Positions 25,964 through 39,455 of a stretch of 64,000 nt of DNA are shown one piece after another; the stretch's first letter is position 1, and every line of letters starts with the position of its first letter. Where the stretch lies: NCBI RefSeq assembly GCF_018139145.2, contig NC_059478.1, positions 6,324,001-6,388,000 on the forward strand, written 5' to 3'. Below the pieces are notes generated by a model, which was given only the letters and a program-made list of their open reading frames with translations, ran no database searches and was not told the DNA's origin. The translations under genes were made by a program, and so were the position numbers. This stretch comes from Gymnogyps californianus. Taxonomy: Eukaryota > Chordata > Aves > Accipitriformes > Cathartidae.

Positions 25964-28900
25964 CTGTCTCGAGGAGTGTTTAATGTGCTTCCAAAGGGCT
26001 AGGGGGTATGGGTGGCTTGAAAAGGTCTCCTTGCGTGCTGGTTGCATTTAGATGTCTTTGCTTGGATTTTAGCCCCTTTTCTCCCCTTTTTGTTGGGTCT
26101 CTAATTTTGTGGATTCAAAGGTTGAATGCTGCAGGCTCTGGGCTGCTGTATCCTGCTGTTTCTTCCAGCCAAGGAGATGCAAACATGGTATTGAGATATA
26201 GAAATATGTTTAAAAAAAAAAAATTTGATTTGTGATCTAAAAAATGAGCTGAAAAACTTTAGTGCTTCTTGTATTCACGTTTTCAGGTCTGTCCCTGTTT
26301 TCTGAAACTTTGGGGCCAAAGAGGGAGAGGAGGGAGGACTGGAAGGGATTTCTGGTCCTGTTTTGGCTGGGGAGCAGTTTATTCTGGTTGCCTCTGAGCG
26401 ATGCTTGGTGTGGTTGAGGATGCTGTTGCCTCCGTTTCACCTTCCTGATGCCAAACAACTTCACTTCTTCCCATCTTTTCTCCAAACTCATGGTTTTCCA
26501 GATTGTGCTTGTTTTCTCGACTCTTTTCATTAAATCAGCATTTCCTTGGTGTGTAGGTTTTTTTTTTTTTCCCTGAGGCTTCAGTGGCTGGGGTTGCTTT
26601 GGGGATTGTCAGACACTGCTGCTCATCTAGTGCTGAGCCAGGATTGCATTTCCATAGCAGGGTGCGTGGGGTTGGGCCAGCCCTTCCTCTCGAGTGAGCT
26701 GAATTTTCCCTGATTTCCTGCCTCCAGGCCCCAGGGTTTTCAGAAATAACTAAAATATCGTTAGATTTGCAGGATCCCTCGGGCACACAGCGGGGGATTG
26801 GGATGGCAGCCTGTCCCCAGCTCTGCGGGGGGACCCTGGGGGCTGAGCTTCGGTCGGAGCATCCCTGCGGTGCTGTGCCCTGCACCGGGGCTGGACCAGC
26901 TTGGATGCTGCAGCTGGCTGGCACCACCGCAACCCTCTCCCGGCCTGGGATGGTGCACGCCGGCAGGGTGGGCGAGACACACGGAGAAGCCCTGCGAGGA
27001 AGAGGAGGGAGAGCTTGCTCCAGCCAAAACGCTGCGACTCGGCCGCCCACTCCTGCCTGTGCTGCCGGGGGGCCGTCTCCCTCCCCGGCGCGGGACAGGG
27101 TGTTAGTCACACGCCGCTGGTGTTAGTCACGTCGGGAAGCATGCTGGGGCCAAGGTGATGACGCCTGCGCGATCTCGGAGAGTCATAGGTGGAGCCTGTT
27201 TTTAACGAGGATCGCTTTGGATCCAGAGGGGATTAATCGGTCCTGGCATGGCGGCTGGCGCAGGGTCCCAGGACACCACGACGGTCGGGTGAGCCGTGGC
27301 AGGAGCTGCAGGAGACATGGGTGGTGCAGCATGAGGTGAGCACCCGCGGGCTTTCCCCTCCTGCACCCCATGAGCGTGCTGGGACCATGCTGCCGCCACG
27401 AGGCTGGCTGGGGTGAGGGGCTTGCTGCTCGAGGCTTTCCTGGATGGAAAACTTATGGCTGGGTCAGAGCTGGCCCTGGGGATGCTGAGGAGCATCAGTA
27501 GCTCCATGCAGGCTTGGCTGGTGCCAAGCTCCTGTCCCTTGTCCACTGCTGTGCATTGCTGTGACCGGGCGCTTGGCATGGGAGCGGGTCTGAGCCCTGC
27601 ACATCGCCCTTGGGGGATGCAGTGGTCCCCGGGGTGAAGCGCAGCAACAAGGATGGGTGAAATCAGGCCAGGTCCTATTGGGTTTAGGATGAGCCCTTGT
27701 GCTGTCTGCCAGCCCTGGGTAGGTCCCTTTAGGTGACAGCATGGCGGCTGCACTCCCGCCCGGGCAGTGTGGGGCCAGCCCATGTTCCCGTGCCCTGCTT
27801 CGGACCTGAGGGCGAAGGTGCGGGTTTTACTCCTTAAATAACAAGCTGCTGAAGTGGGTCCTGAATATGAAAGCAGCAGCGAGAGACCGTGGTTAGTGTT
27901 GTCCTTCTGAAAGGAAACCCAATAGCAATCTGTTATGGAACGGGTTTTTTTTTTCCTTCTTCCTTTTGACTTAATAATTTGGCATTCGCGGCGCAGGGAG
28001 TTTCTGGGAGATGGTCTGAGGCTGCTTCTACTACAGGGTGGGTTTTTTTTTCCCTTGCTACAGTAGCTTTAGAAATTTATCATCACTGCTCTGGTTTTGG
28101 GCTTTTTTTTTTTTCCCCTGGCATATGGAAGTAGTGAGCTTGGAATAAATGCGATCCGTTAGCCGTTTCAAGCAGGCTGTACATACATGGTGCTCCACGT
28201 CTCGCAGTAGACTGGGATTTTTAGAAATGTTCTGTATTGGCCTCATGTTAAAGCTCCCGTGGGCTGCGGCAAGCACCCGAGCCTCTTTAGAGGCTGCATT
28301 GCTTGGTGTGTAGCATCCTTGGTCAAAACCTGCTTGGGGGGTTAGGCTGTGCAGTGGGGTCTGTGCCCGAAGCACTGCTTCCTGGGCTCCAGATGTGCTG
28401 GGCCACATCTGGACCAAGCAGCACACCATAGCCATGCACTTAGTGCTGCGGTCCTCATCTGAATTGCTTGCTTTGGTTTTCAAATGGGATGGAAAAGCCC
28501 GTGGGTGAAAGGAGGTTGACCCCGAGGCGTTGGCTTAGCTCCCGACTGTTCATCAGGGCGGCACGGGAGTCCCCCAGCTCTTGGCTGGAGATCCAAGGTG
28601 GCTGGGAAAAGTGTAAAAACGCTATGGACTATTCTTGCCTCTGAAGAAATTTCTCCAGAGGGGTAACTTGGGTGCCGAGGCTGCATTGAGTCTTGTGTCT
28701 AGAAGTCCCTCGGTGTCTGCGTGTGATCCGCAGCCAGCCTTGCCTCCCCGACACCACGGGGATGCTGACTGCTTGGGAAGTTCTTTGCGGACGGCTTGAC
28801 AACTTCTTTGTGCACTTGCTGGTGTTAACAAGCTTCGCTGCTGAATTTCTGAGACCGGGTTTTCTGTGCAAACTAAAAACAAGCGTCGTGGAAATGAGCC

Positions 28901-29506
28901 ACAAGTGTGAGCAGGGAGGGGTAGCTCGGGGAGGGGTGTGGGTGCAAGTGGGTGCTCCGGCAGCCTGACCTGCAGTCGGTGTTGGGTGATGCAGGGTGTC
29001 TCGGGAAGCGCAGGAAGGGTGAATACTGGGAGTGCTGCAGATGCATATCCCCAGTGAGTGGCTCATCTCACCCAGAGCAAGAGGCAGTCTGTGTGTGCAA
29101 GGCTAGTGACAGATGGGGAGATGTGCCCCGGGTGTGCGGGATGCGCCTGGGAGGTGGCTCATGTGTGGGGTGTCTGCTCTGGTCTGTACTTGGCCGGCAA
29201 AGGGGATGGCCCACGTGTAGGAGTAGTTTTGGCTTGAAGGTGCTCAGCGCTTTGGCTCAAGAGTGTTTCTGGAGGAGAGATGGGGCAGGTTTATGTCTTG
29301 GTGTCCAACTGGTGCTTCTTCAATGAGGGATTGTGTCTGAGAGCAGGAAGGGCAGGGGAAGAAGGAATAGCAAAGGGATGGACACAAAGCCGCCTTCCTC
29401 CTCGTTGGGATGCTAGAGTTGTTTCACACGGAGGCTTTAGGCAAGAAAAAGGACCAGGACAGACCAGTTGCCTTCACCTATTTTCCTGGACCCCAGCGCA
29501 GGTTAT

Positions 29507-29568
29507 GAGCTGAGCATCACTTGCAGAGGGGGTGACGAGCTGAGCATCGCTTGTGGAGGGTGACGGTG
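29507..29568 (+). repeat. Diverged ~30-bp tandem duplication
   Basis: GAGCTGAGCATCACTTGCAG-AGGGGGTGAC is followed directly by GAGCTGAGCATCGCTTGTGG-AGGGTGAC. The two copies differ by a few substitutions and a small deletion. Confidence 0.7.
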
Positions 29569-30668
29569 CTGGGTAGCCGTGGGGCAGAGCCTGCGAGCAG
29601 CTCTTGGAGCTGGGGGAGGCCAGAAGCTTGGTCCTGGCAGCTGCTGCTTTAGGGGAAGCCTCGCTTTTGCTGGAGAGCCCTGGTCCCAGCTGCAGTGCTG
29701 ACCCCCATGGAGGCTACACTGGGTGCTCTCTGAGACTGAGGTTCCCATCTGGATGCTCTCAGGCTTTAAGCATCTTCTGTTTTCAGCTGGGGACTGTAAC
29801 AAATTGCTGGCCCTGTTTGTAGGGGCTGTCTGGCCCATTGCAGTCAGAGGGAAGGGTGTAAAATCCATGGAAGCACAGATGTTGTATTCCTGGATGGTGA
29901 TTCTGTGCTAGCATGTAGCATGATGGGGTTTTAATACAGCCCCAGACAGACCACCAGGCACTGGAGGAAGGCTGGAGCTCTCGCAAGCAGTTCTGTTGGC
30001 GGCTAACACACAAACAAGGTTTAAACCAAGAGAATGACCTGGTTTAAACCCTAAATGTTGTATGGGAGTCATGTATCAGCTCCAGCCTGGGAAGGGTGGA
30101 TGTGTCAGCGTGGTACCCTCCCGGGAGCGATGAGTTTTGGTTGTTGCCACTTGGAGGGATGGAGGCGGGGGGCTGGGGACCATGAAGGATGATTTCTTGG
30201 ATCGCCCCAGCTTGCTCGAACGTCTTGCCGGTGCTCTGAAGCCTGCCGGCAGACAGTGGATGGCTGGCATGGGAAAACCAATGGCATTAAACTATTTAGG
30301 AAGGAGCGAGTGGGCAAGAGGAGAGAGGGGGAGTGACGCTGCTAGAAATAACATTGCCCGTTTCTGAGTTGCCGAGGCTCTGAAAGCAAATGGTCTCTGC
30401 TGGTGTCCAGCGTGAGCTCGCGTGGGGCGGGGTGGTGGTGAGGAGAAGCAGTGCCGAATTACACGGCAGTGCAGGACGGCCGTGCCGGAGAAGAAACCCC
30501 CGGGCGGCTGCAGGCTGAGTGACATATGCCGGCAGTCTCGCGCTGCCGGTCCTCAGCCATCCTCGAGATGTCTAAAAATTACAGATGGCAGTTTTCTGGT
30601 GCAAAAAGAGCTGCGTGCCGCCTGCAGAAGAGCCTCGTCTGCCTTTCTGGAGACAGAGAGGGAAGGAT

Positions 30669-30683
30669 GGGGGGGGGGGGGGG
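30669..30683 (+). repeat. G15 run
   Basis: Fifteen consecutive G with other G-rich sequence nearby. Likely variable in length and prone to assembly error. Confidence 0.9.
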
Positions 30684-32501
30684 CACTGATTAGCAGCCGC
30701 TTGCGCACCGTCGCAACGTGATTGCTGATGTTTGCAAATACGGTAAAGTCCAAGCTCCAAGCACACACGCTGCTGTAAAAGGGCCAATTTCATGATAGAG
30801 TTAAGAGCTAATTCAACTGTTGGGCACCATTTCAGTAGAGATGGGACTGACGAGTGAAGCAGTTGGCTTGGGTCAGAGCAGAGCTCCTTCTAGCTCCTTG
30901 CCTGGTCTTGCTGCTCAGCCAGGACTGTGGAGGATGCTGGGCTGGACTGGTGAGCATCTTAAGAAATATAAGGAATGGTGTAAGAAATAGGACTTACGTT
31001 GCTCTTTCCCTGCTGGATCTTCCCAGGCTCTATCGGCAGGGCAGAGCTTGGCGATTGCAGCGAGGCTGGTATCCCTGGCTGTGCCTACCCTCCTCTCCTC
31101 CATGAATTGGTCTCATCCTTATTTTGAGCTCATTCGCGCTGCACTTAAGTGTCCCACAAAGCAGCTATCTGGCAGGAAGGTTGCTTTGGTATAAATTATT
31201 CCGAGTAACGTGCTTCAGAGGGATGAAACAGCAGCGATGAAATAATGCCACAAATAAAGAGGAGAAGAAGGGGAGGCAATTGCGGTATTAACAGCTCGAT
31301 GCCAGCAATTGTAGCAAACATAAAAGAAGGGAAAGTGGAGCTGGATGAGCTCTTGTCGAACGAAGAAACATTTTGAGGAGGAGAGGGAGCGCGACGATAA
31401 GGCGGTGGCTTTGATCCCAAAGGGAGGTGCTGGAATTGCCGGCGCTAACGAAGCAAGGCAGACGGTGGGCGATAAGCGCTGTTGTTGCTGGGGTTTGGAG
31501 GGGGAATTAGCACCAGGAGTGAGGGGCAAAGCTGCATTGCTGGAAGGAGAGGAGGCCACCGAGGGTGGCTGGGGTCCAGCCAGGCGTATCTGAAAGAGCA
31601 GCGCCTAAAAATGCCGTGCTCTGTGCTTGTCCTCTTGCCCGGATGGTTGCCACAAGTGCTAACCTTTCACTTGGCACCTTAGCAAAGCGGCTGGGCTCGT
31701 GCCCAGGCTGGCTTAGCCCATGGCTCCCCACCAGGTCTGGGAGCGCAGCTGCCTTTAGGAGCCATCAGGAAGCACCCAGGCTTTCCCGAGGGATTTGGTG
31801 GTGTCCCCTGAGGAGGAGAGGGGCCCCTGGGACTTCCCAGGGGTATGCGCATTGGGTGGGAGGTGAGGACTGGGCAGTTGCTGAGCCAGGTTATTAGTCC
31901 TGGTGGAAAAAGCAGGATTGCTGAAATGTTCTTTTTAGCTCCCCATAAACACTTATTTGTTTTCCTCCCGTTTCCCATACTGTAGGAGACTGGGGAGAAA
32001 CTGGGCTCAGGGGATGAGCTCTGGGTGTGTGTGGCAGTTTGGAGTGGCTGAAGGTGGCAGAGACAGGTGAGGATGAGGAAGGACAGGGGCTGGTCCAGGC
32101 TTTTGCCCCTGAGCAGCCGAGTGTCCTGGGACGTGCTCCCCTACCCAGCAGGGAAGCTGGTTGCTGGCTAAAGGGTCCTCAAGGCCTGATTTCTGCATCT
32201 GTTATGTTGACAGGCAAGAAATACCTTTTTATTGTCCATTTATCCCGACCTGGCTCAAGCCAGGGTAAAATACAAATCTGCTCGGTTCTATGCAGTGTGC
32301 GAGGGAAACAGGGAAGGGTTGTAGAGGACCTGGGTGAAGGAGCTAAAGGAAAACCTGCCTTTCCTCCTTCGAGGTCGAATCAGGAAGGTCTTGCTCTGTT
32401 TACCCAGCAATTTGGGGCTCTGCCCTGTCCTTGTGCTTGCGGCTGGAGCTGCTGGTAAGGACCTCGGAGCAGAGGATGCATAGCATGCTTTCTTCTCCTA
32501 G

Positions 32502-32587
32502 TCTTCAGCATGGCAGGGCAGACTTACTCTCTACCCCCTTCCCGTCTTCAGCATGGCAGGGCAGACTTACTCTCTACCCCCTTCCCT
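32502..32587 (+). repeat. Perfect 43-bp tandem duplication
   Basis: The 43-base unit starting TCTTCAGCATGGCAGGGCAG at 32502 is repeated at 32545, differing only in its final base. The near identity implies a recent duplication or active length variation. Confidence 0.9.
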
Positions 32588-35500
32588 TCTTCACCGTGCA
32601 ATTTGTGCAAGAGACTGTCTTTTTTGCACAAACAATAAGACCTTTTCAGTGAGTCTTTGTACATAATGAGAACAAAAGTCAAAGAATAAAGCTTGCCGTC
32701 GCTCACCTTTAAAGCATCCCTTTGTTTTAACCTCTCAGGGGTGCTGTGACTCCTTGTGCCGGGAATCTGATGTTTGCATGATCGTATAATTGCCTTTGCG
32801 GGTCTATTAAGTAATGACACACATTGTGGTTTGTGAGTCACCTCAGCGAAGGCACCGTTGGAAAGGAGAACTCTTTCTCCCTGGCTTTGCCAGGTTAAAC
32901 AAGTATTTTGTTATTATTTTTAAGTTTCCCGGCTGGAGGGAAGAAGGGCACCCTGAAAGAGCTGCCACCAAGCCTGGTGGGGGTGAAATGCAAGGAGGGA
33001 ACCCAGAAGGCTGGCCTGGGAGATGGCCGCGGGATGCTGTCCTCCTGCGATGCTGTAGTCAGAGCCGTGCGTGTGTCCTTCCTGCCCCATCCCAGCAGGC
33101 AGTTCCTGGTTAAGCCAGACGTTTTTGGAGAAGCCGTAGGCTGTAGCATGAAGCCAGAATCAGGGCATGTGCTGGCAATGCCCGGGACGCATCGGGTGCC
33201 ATTCAGACCCACGACCACCCTCTGGGAAGCCCAGATCGAGCAGCTCCCAGGTCTCATGGTCCATCTTGGGACTACGTGCGTTCAGCCTGCCTCGGCACGG
33301 GGGAACAAACTTCCCAGGGCAGTGCTCAGGAGGCCTGGATGCTTCATGGCTCCCCGTTTTTCCTTCTGTATTTACGTCAAATCCTCTTTGCATCCATGGT
33401 TTCAAGCTGACCTGGCTTTCTGATCTCCTACATCAAAAGCAATGCCCTGTTCTCAGCCCTTTCCCATGTGCTGCCTCATTTCAGGTGCTCTGGAGCAAGG
33501 AGCAAGGGCTGGGCTGTCTTCTGCCCGCAGTGTTTCCCAGAGACCAGTCTATTTATTTTTTTAAAGCCTTTTCTTTCTCTGTTGCACAGCAACTTCTAAC
33601 ACACCCTGGCTTGTGCTGCCAGCTCTTGCTTCTCTCTATACCTTGGCAATTCTTGCAACTGCTTTTGGGCTGAGAGTGGTGGAGGCCAATGCTGAACCCT
33701 GATGTCATTTGGGGTCTCTTGTCCTCTTTGAAATGAGCTAGCTTAAGCTGAGTTACCGGGCTCGGCAGCACCGCTTCCCACATCCCCGGGTGCAGGAGCA
33801 GCCGAGGTGTGACGTGCAGAGCCGGCTCTGCTGCTGCGTGCTAATTAAAGCATAAATTCAGGCTGTCCTTGGGGATGGTGGTGCTCTGTCCGTGACTACC
33901 TGCATGCACCGGCTCTTTGCTTGTGAAATATCCAGGGAATGGCAGGCTGGGATGTGGAGACGTTGCACTCCCTGTGCCCGTGGCTGGGTGAGGGGATGGT
34001 TTCGAGGCCCGTGAGCTGGGGGCCATTTCCATACATGCACTTTATGTTGGCGCTGGCTGTCTGCCCTGCGTTGCAGGAATGACAGGCAGCCCAGGAGGAT
34101 CATTACGCCTTTCCGAGGAAAACCTCCTCGTGGTGGGAGCCAGAGGGAGGAGGGCAGCGTTGCCCTGGAGGGGCAACAGCCTGCGCTCTTTTGCAGGAGC
34201 AGAGTTATATTCCTGGAGGGTGGCCTGGTGATTACAGCTGGAAATTATCTTAAGAAGTCCTGGCTCTGTCCTTCTTTGGAAAGCAAACTCCTAAGGGCAT
34301 GCTCTCTGGCTATGTGTACATATAGCTCCAAGCACTGCTGGTTTCTAGACACTGCTCTTGCACAGATCACGGCTTGCTTTCCCGTCCCCAACTATTTCTA
34401 TTGCCAGGCTTGGTCCCGTGCTGTTTGCAGAGCAGCGCTGCCGTGCCAGGCGAGCCCAAGTCCAGCGCTCGCTTGCCTGCCGGAACGATACCTCTCCCCT
34501 TGGTCCTGCTGGCGGGAAGAGCTTGTACAAGGAGGGAAAACACCGAGCTGTGCTGGGCATCGTCCTGTGTTCCCCATCTCTGCCTGTGGCTGATGGCACG
34601 TGTGCTCTCAGGTCTGCCCGTGTGTGTTTTCTCTGCATTTGGGGTGGGGTGTGTGGTGTGGAACTGGGATGCCAGTGGGGGTCGGGGCTGGTATCGGGGC
34701 TGGCAGGTTGCAGGCGTGATGGGCATGTGATGAGGGGTACCTTGCCTTGAGATGCAGAAGCACATGCCTGTCTGGCACCGAGGGGCGCAGGAAGAGCTGA
34801 AGAGATGAGACTGTCTCAAAGGTGATGCTGGAAGAAATCTGGGCATCGGGTCGTTTGTCAGGATCGGTGTTCCCAAGCACCGGGACACCTTGCTGTCCGT
34901 GTGTAGTGCTACCCCATCACTGAAATCCCTATGTCAGGCCAGCCAAAGCCCTGTCTCTCACTGTTGCCCCAGCAGCATTGTGCTTGCCCCTGGCCATGCC
35001 CTGAAAGCATCCTCGGGGCTGGGGCTCACTGCCTGCAGCCAGCCCCAGGGCCGGTGGTCCTGTTCCCCTGGCAGTCTCTGGCTCTCCTGCCTCTCTGTGC
35101 CAGAGATGGAGGGCTGATTTCTTTGATGTACATTTATATAAATAATAGTGGGGTTGTTTAACAGTTGCTTTTAAAGGAGAGATGAGATAATTTCATGTTT
35201 TGATATTCTTAAAGCTGATTCCCCTGGGAGCAGTGCTCTGCGGGAGGGCTCTCGTACCCAGGGCTGTGCTAGCCCACTGCTGGCAGAGGCAGAGCCCTCG
35301 CACACACGATGGCCTCGCTGGCCTTTGAGATGCCTTCTAGTTGGGACAGGGTCTGAGCAGCAGCCTGGGCCCATCCAGGCTCAGTGCAGCTTTTCCCAGG
35401 AAGGGGGCTCTGCCGCTGGAGCATCACCAGAACAAAAGCTGTTTCCCAGACAGAAGGTTGTCTGATGTCTGGTGCTGGAGTATCGCCCGGTCTGAAGCAG

Positions 35501-36685
35501 CCCCTGGGTATTTGGAGCTGTGCTCTTTCCTCTATCTGATCTTTGCAGTCGTTCCAGGGGTCTTTGTAGCATCTTGGTGCTGTGAAGGCCTGAGAAATAG
35601 TTTATTATATGTGAATGAGTGATGAGAAATGAATGTTTCTTGAGAAGAGAGCCAAGTGGCCCTTCTTTGATTGCACCGTGTCCCTCTGCCCCAAACATGC
35701 TGGGGTGTGTGGTGCTGCCTTTCCCCAGCTCTCCTGTACCGGGACGCTGGACCTGACCCTTTCACCTGCACCTTGTGTTGAGCGTAGGAATAGGTCTGTG
35801 CAAGGAGTATTTGCCTGTAAATGACTCTTCTTTTTTTTCCCACCTTGCTTAAGTCTCTCTGGTACTGGTGTCATACAAAGCTCCCAAGTATGGGGTGCAG
35901 CACTGGCTCTTGCTGGGTACCAAGCACCTACCAGGGGTGCTGGGAGCAGCTCTTCCCAGCAGAGCCACTGCAAACCTGCCAGTGACGGGGGCTATGGGAG
36001 GGGGCTTTCATCCAACAAACTTCTCCCCAGTAACAAATAACTTGACTAAAAATAGCTCACCCTTGCCAGCTGGCTTCTGCAGCCACCGTGCCGTGCAGAC
36101 CCAGCCGCCGCATTCGGTGCAAGATGGAGGAGCAGGGGGGTCCGGAGCTGGCCCAAGCGGGGCTCGCCCACCACAGCATCCGTGCTGCTGCGAGGGGAAG
36201 CGCACGTAGTGGGAGAGGGAAAGGCCATGAGGATGAATCAGTCACTCTCGCAGCCCATCTGTCTCTGTTTGGAGGGGCCCCACGCTGAATTTCTTCCTAG
36301 CGCTCTGAGGTTTAGTGCTCTGCTTAGCTGCGCTGCATGAGCTCTCCTTCTCCCTGTGAGCAGGGACTAATGATTAGCAGCTCGGGGTAAGCATGGCTCA
36401 GCGGAGAGAGGCAGATGGCATTTGATTGTCCTGAAAACCAAGTGGTCTCTGTGGCCCGGGAGAGGCAGGTTAGCAAGCTGGAGGGAAAGCGGCGGCAGGG
36501 GACGGATTTGGAGCATCCCTATGCCCCAGGAAGGATGGAGCGGGGCTGAGATGTCTGAGCATGTGAGTTCCCAGGGAGACCAGCCAAGCTTGGGGAAGAG
36601 ATATCCCCTGTGGGCTGGTGAAGTGGAGAAGCCCTGCCTGGCTTGGGGTGTCCCCAAGATGCTTGGGGGCAGCATCCTATATGCG

Positions 36686-36734
36686 CTCTCTCTCTCTCTC
36701 TCTCGCTCTCTCTCTCTCTCTTCCCCCCCCCCCC
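36686..36734 (+). repeat. (CT)n microsatellite plus C12 run
   Basis: CT dinucleotides run from 36686 to 36722 with one G interruption and pass directly into about twelve C. It is a typical length-variable pyrimidine microsatellite. Confidence 0.9.
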
Positions 36735-39360
36735 ATCTTCTGGAGGGGTTCGCTCTTGTCCCTGTTGTGTTCTCTCCTTGCTCATTCAGGAGAGAGGAGG
36801 CACACTTGCTCACAAGGGGAAGCAGCATCATCAGAGCTGCTTCTTGCTCTGCTGCTGCTGTCGAAATCCATCCTCCAGATCCCTGGGGAAGGCTGCTGGG
36901 CTGATGGACCATGGTCAGAGGACTCTGGCAGCTTTGCTGCTTGTTGCATACAACACAGCCAGGGTTTGTCAATCCTGGGCTGAGGCCTCGTGTCCTCTCC
37001 AGGGAGGGGTCTCTGCCTCCCTGCTCACCCGGGGCTCATGGCAATGCTGGAGCTCAGTGCTGCGGTGCCGGACCCTTGTGCTGCCTGGGGAAGACCAGCC
37101 CCCATGGGCCAGCACAGCGTTAAGCCTTTCTGCTTTAACTCCGGGGGTTTTGGTGAAGGTTATTCAGATAATGGAAGCAAAGAGCTCACCCAGCGCCTTC
37201 GGTGCTGAGTGTAGTTATTATGGTAACACATAGTTACTTGGCTAAAGACTTGATTGCTGCCATTGTAACACAAACACATACACAGAGAAAACCCCTAAAA
37301 GGAGTTTCCTCTCTGTAGGTCAGCGGTACTGCTGGGAACCTGCTTCTCACTGCAGCTCTCTGTTAATCAGCTGCTAGAGGGAAAAAATGAAGTATGGTGT
37401 GAGAGTCCAGGGTCTCCTGCCTGCTAGAGGCTGTGTTCCTTGGCTGTGGCATGCGGTTTGGGTTAACAGGGTTGAGTCACTTGACAGCGTGTGGTCATCT
37501 CTCAAGGATGCTGCAGAGGATCTGTGTGTGTTTCTTCTTCCATCGCTTGTCCTCTGGTGCAGAGGTCTTGAAAAGGCTGTTCTCAGTGGCCTGTGGGGTG
37601 GGATGCTGCCCTGGGTTGTGTCCCGTTTCAGCCCGTGTTGATGTACAGGCCAAGGGGCAAGAGATGCTCACTGCGCTGTCCCTGTTTGGCCGTGGCAATC
37701 CCTGCGTGGGAGGGGATGGATGGATGCTGGGCGTGATCTGTCTAATGAGATCCCCATTAGAAGGGGTGAGCTCCGGCTGTGCATTGTCACAGCTGGGTGG
37801 TCAGTGTCCTCAGATGTCCCCCGGCTTGTGCTGGGAGCATCGTGCTGCTCCCAGCCACTGTGCAGGTGAAAGCACAAACACTGGTGTTTTTGCAGCTGAA
37901 TATCCACACTCTAAATCACTTTGGCTGCTCCCAGTGCCCTGTGGCCATGGTTTTATCTAGATGACTTCTCTGCTTCAGGAGTAAACAGTAAATTTCCTGA
38001 CTCTTATTATTTTAGACTGAAATTTGGGAGATAAGAGCTTCTAGAAACTTCATTTTCTGGTATTGAAAGCCTGCCATGTGTCACAACAGCAGCTGTTCCT
38101 CGGCTCTCCTGTATCAAATGCAGCCAAATGCACTGTTTCTGTGCAGTGATGTCCTCTGCTTTTGGTGCAGATCGGGGGACAGCGGGGCTGCCTGGAGCCA
38201 CGTGTGGCTCTGTGCCGAGCTTTCGCCACATCCCAGCTGTGCAACCGGGGATACGGGCAGCGAGCATCAGCCCGGATCACTGATGGGAAACCACGTGTGG
38301 TACCATGGGGGGGCAGGGGGGTGGGTTGGACAGGTGGATATGCTTTTTTCTTTTGCTTTTTTTAATTATTAATTGTCATTAACGGAGCTGCAAAGCCATC
38401 TTCTGCCCAGCTGTTAACAGGGAGCTGTGTGGCAAACCTGGGTTTATTCCCACGCAAAGGCTGATCTGCAGCTGGAAGGGTTCAGAGGCACCGCTGCGCA
38501 CCCGAATCGTGTGTTATTAAGCAAATCTGGTGTGGAAGTAGGACTGCTGGCCAGCTCCGTGGTTCTGGCTCCGGCCACGGCCCGTTCCCGGCACGTGCCG
38601 AGCTGTGGATTTCCACTGACGGGATCAGAAAATAACTCTGTGTTTTCAAAATGGGCTGCGTGTTGGCTTGCCATAGGTTTCCCTTTTGTGGGAGGCAGGG
38701 CTGACGTTTGATTTGGCTTCTGCTGTTTACATGAACAAATGTGGTGTTTTTCCCACTAATTCACATTTTGTGTGAAAATAAAGTGGGTTTGTTTTCGGTG
38801 TAAGAGGGGGACCAAAGGCTAGAAGACGGGCAGATGCCCTGATGTCAGACGCTTCGTATGCGGCACGTGGCATCCTGTGAGCACCCTCGTTAGCGTGTAG
38901 CCTCATCAGCTTTCCTTAACAAAATGTTCTGGCATCCTCCCTTCTCTGCTTGTCACTTCTCCGGAGGGAATGTGGCTTGTTCTGCTGGCAGCGTGAGCCC
39001 TGTTTGCTCAGGTGGAGGCAGAGCTAATTATTTCTATTTATTTCTTCAAACTTCCTCAGTGTTTCATTTGAGGGCTCTGCTTGAGCTTTTTCACTTGTCT
39101 CCAAGCCTGGGAGTCACTGGGGTCCCTGGAGCCAAGCCTGGTGGGAGATGTGTTGGTAGGCATCAGGAGAGCCGGTGTCCACGTGGATGCTGGACCTGCC
39201 CTCGGGATGTGTCCTCGTTTGCTCTTAGCTAATTGTCCCTGCAGCTCTGCTGCAGCCGTGCCATGGCTGAAACCCGGAGTGTTCGTGCTTGGTATGCAAG
39301 AAAGCCTCCTGTCCTCCCCAAGGAAATGCTCAGGGAAGAAACAGGGCTGCAGAATGGTAG

Positions 39361-39455
39361 TTTAAAAAAAAAAAAAACAAACCACAAAAAAACCAAACAC
39401 CACAAAAAAACCAAAATACAAAACCAAAAAAAGCCCCCAAACCCCAAAGAAAACC
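39361..39455 (+). repeat. A-rich low-complexity tract
   Basis: A14 is followed by degenerate CAAA, CCAAA and CACAAAAA units, almost free of T and G for about 95 bases. It could be a decayed poly(A)-type tail, but no retroposed body is recognisable upstream. Confidence 0.7.
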
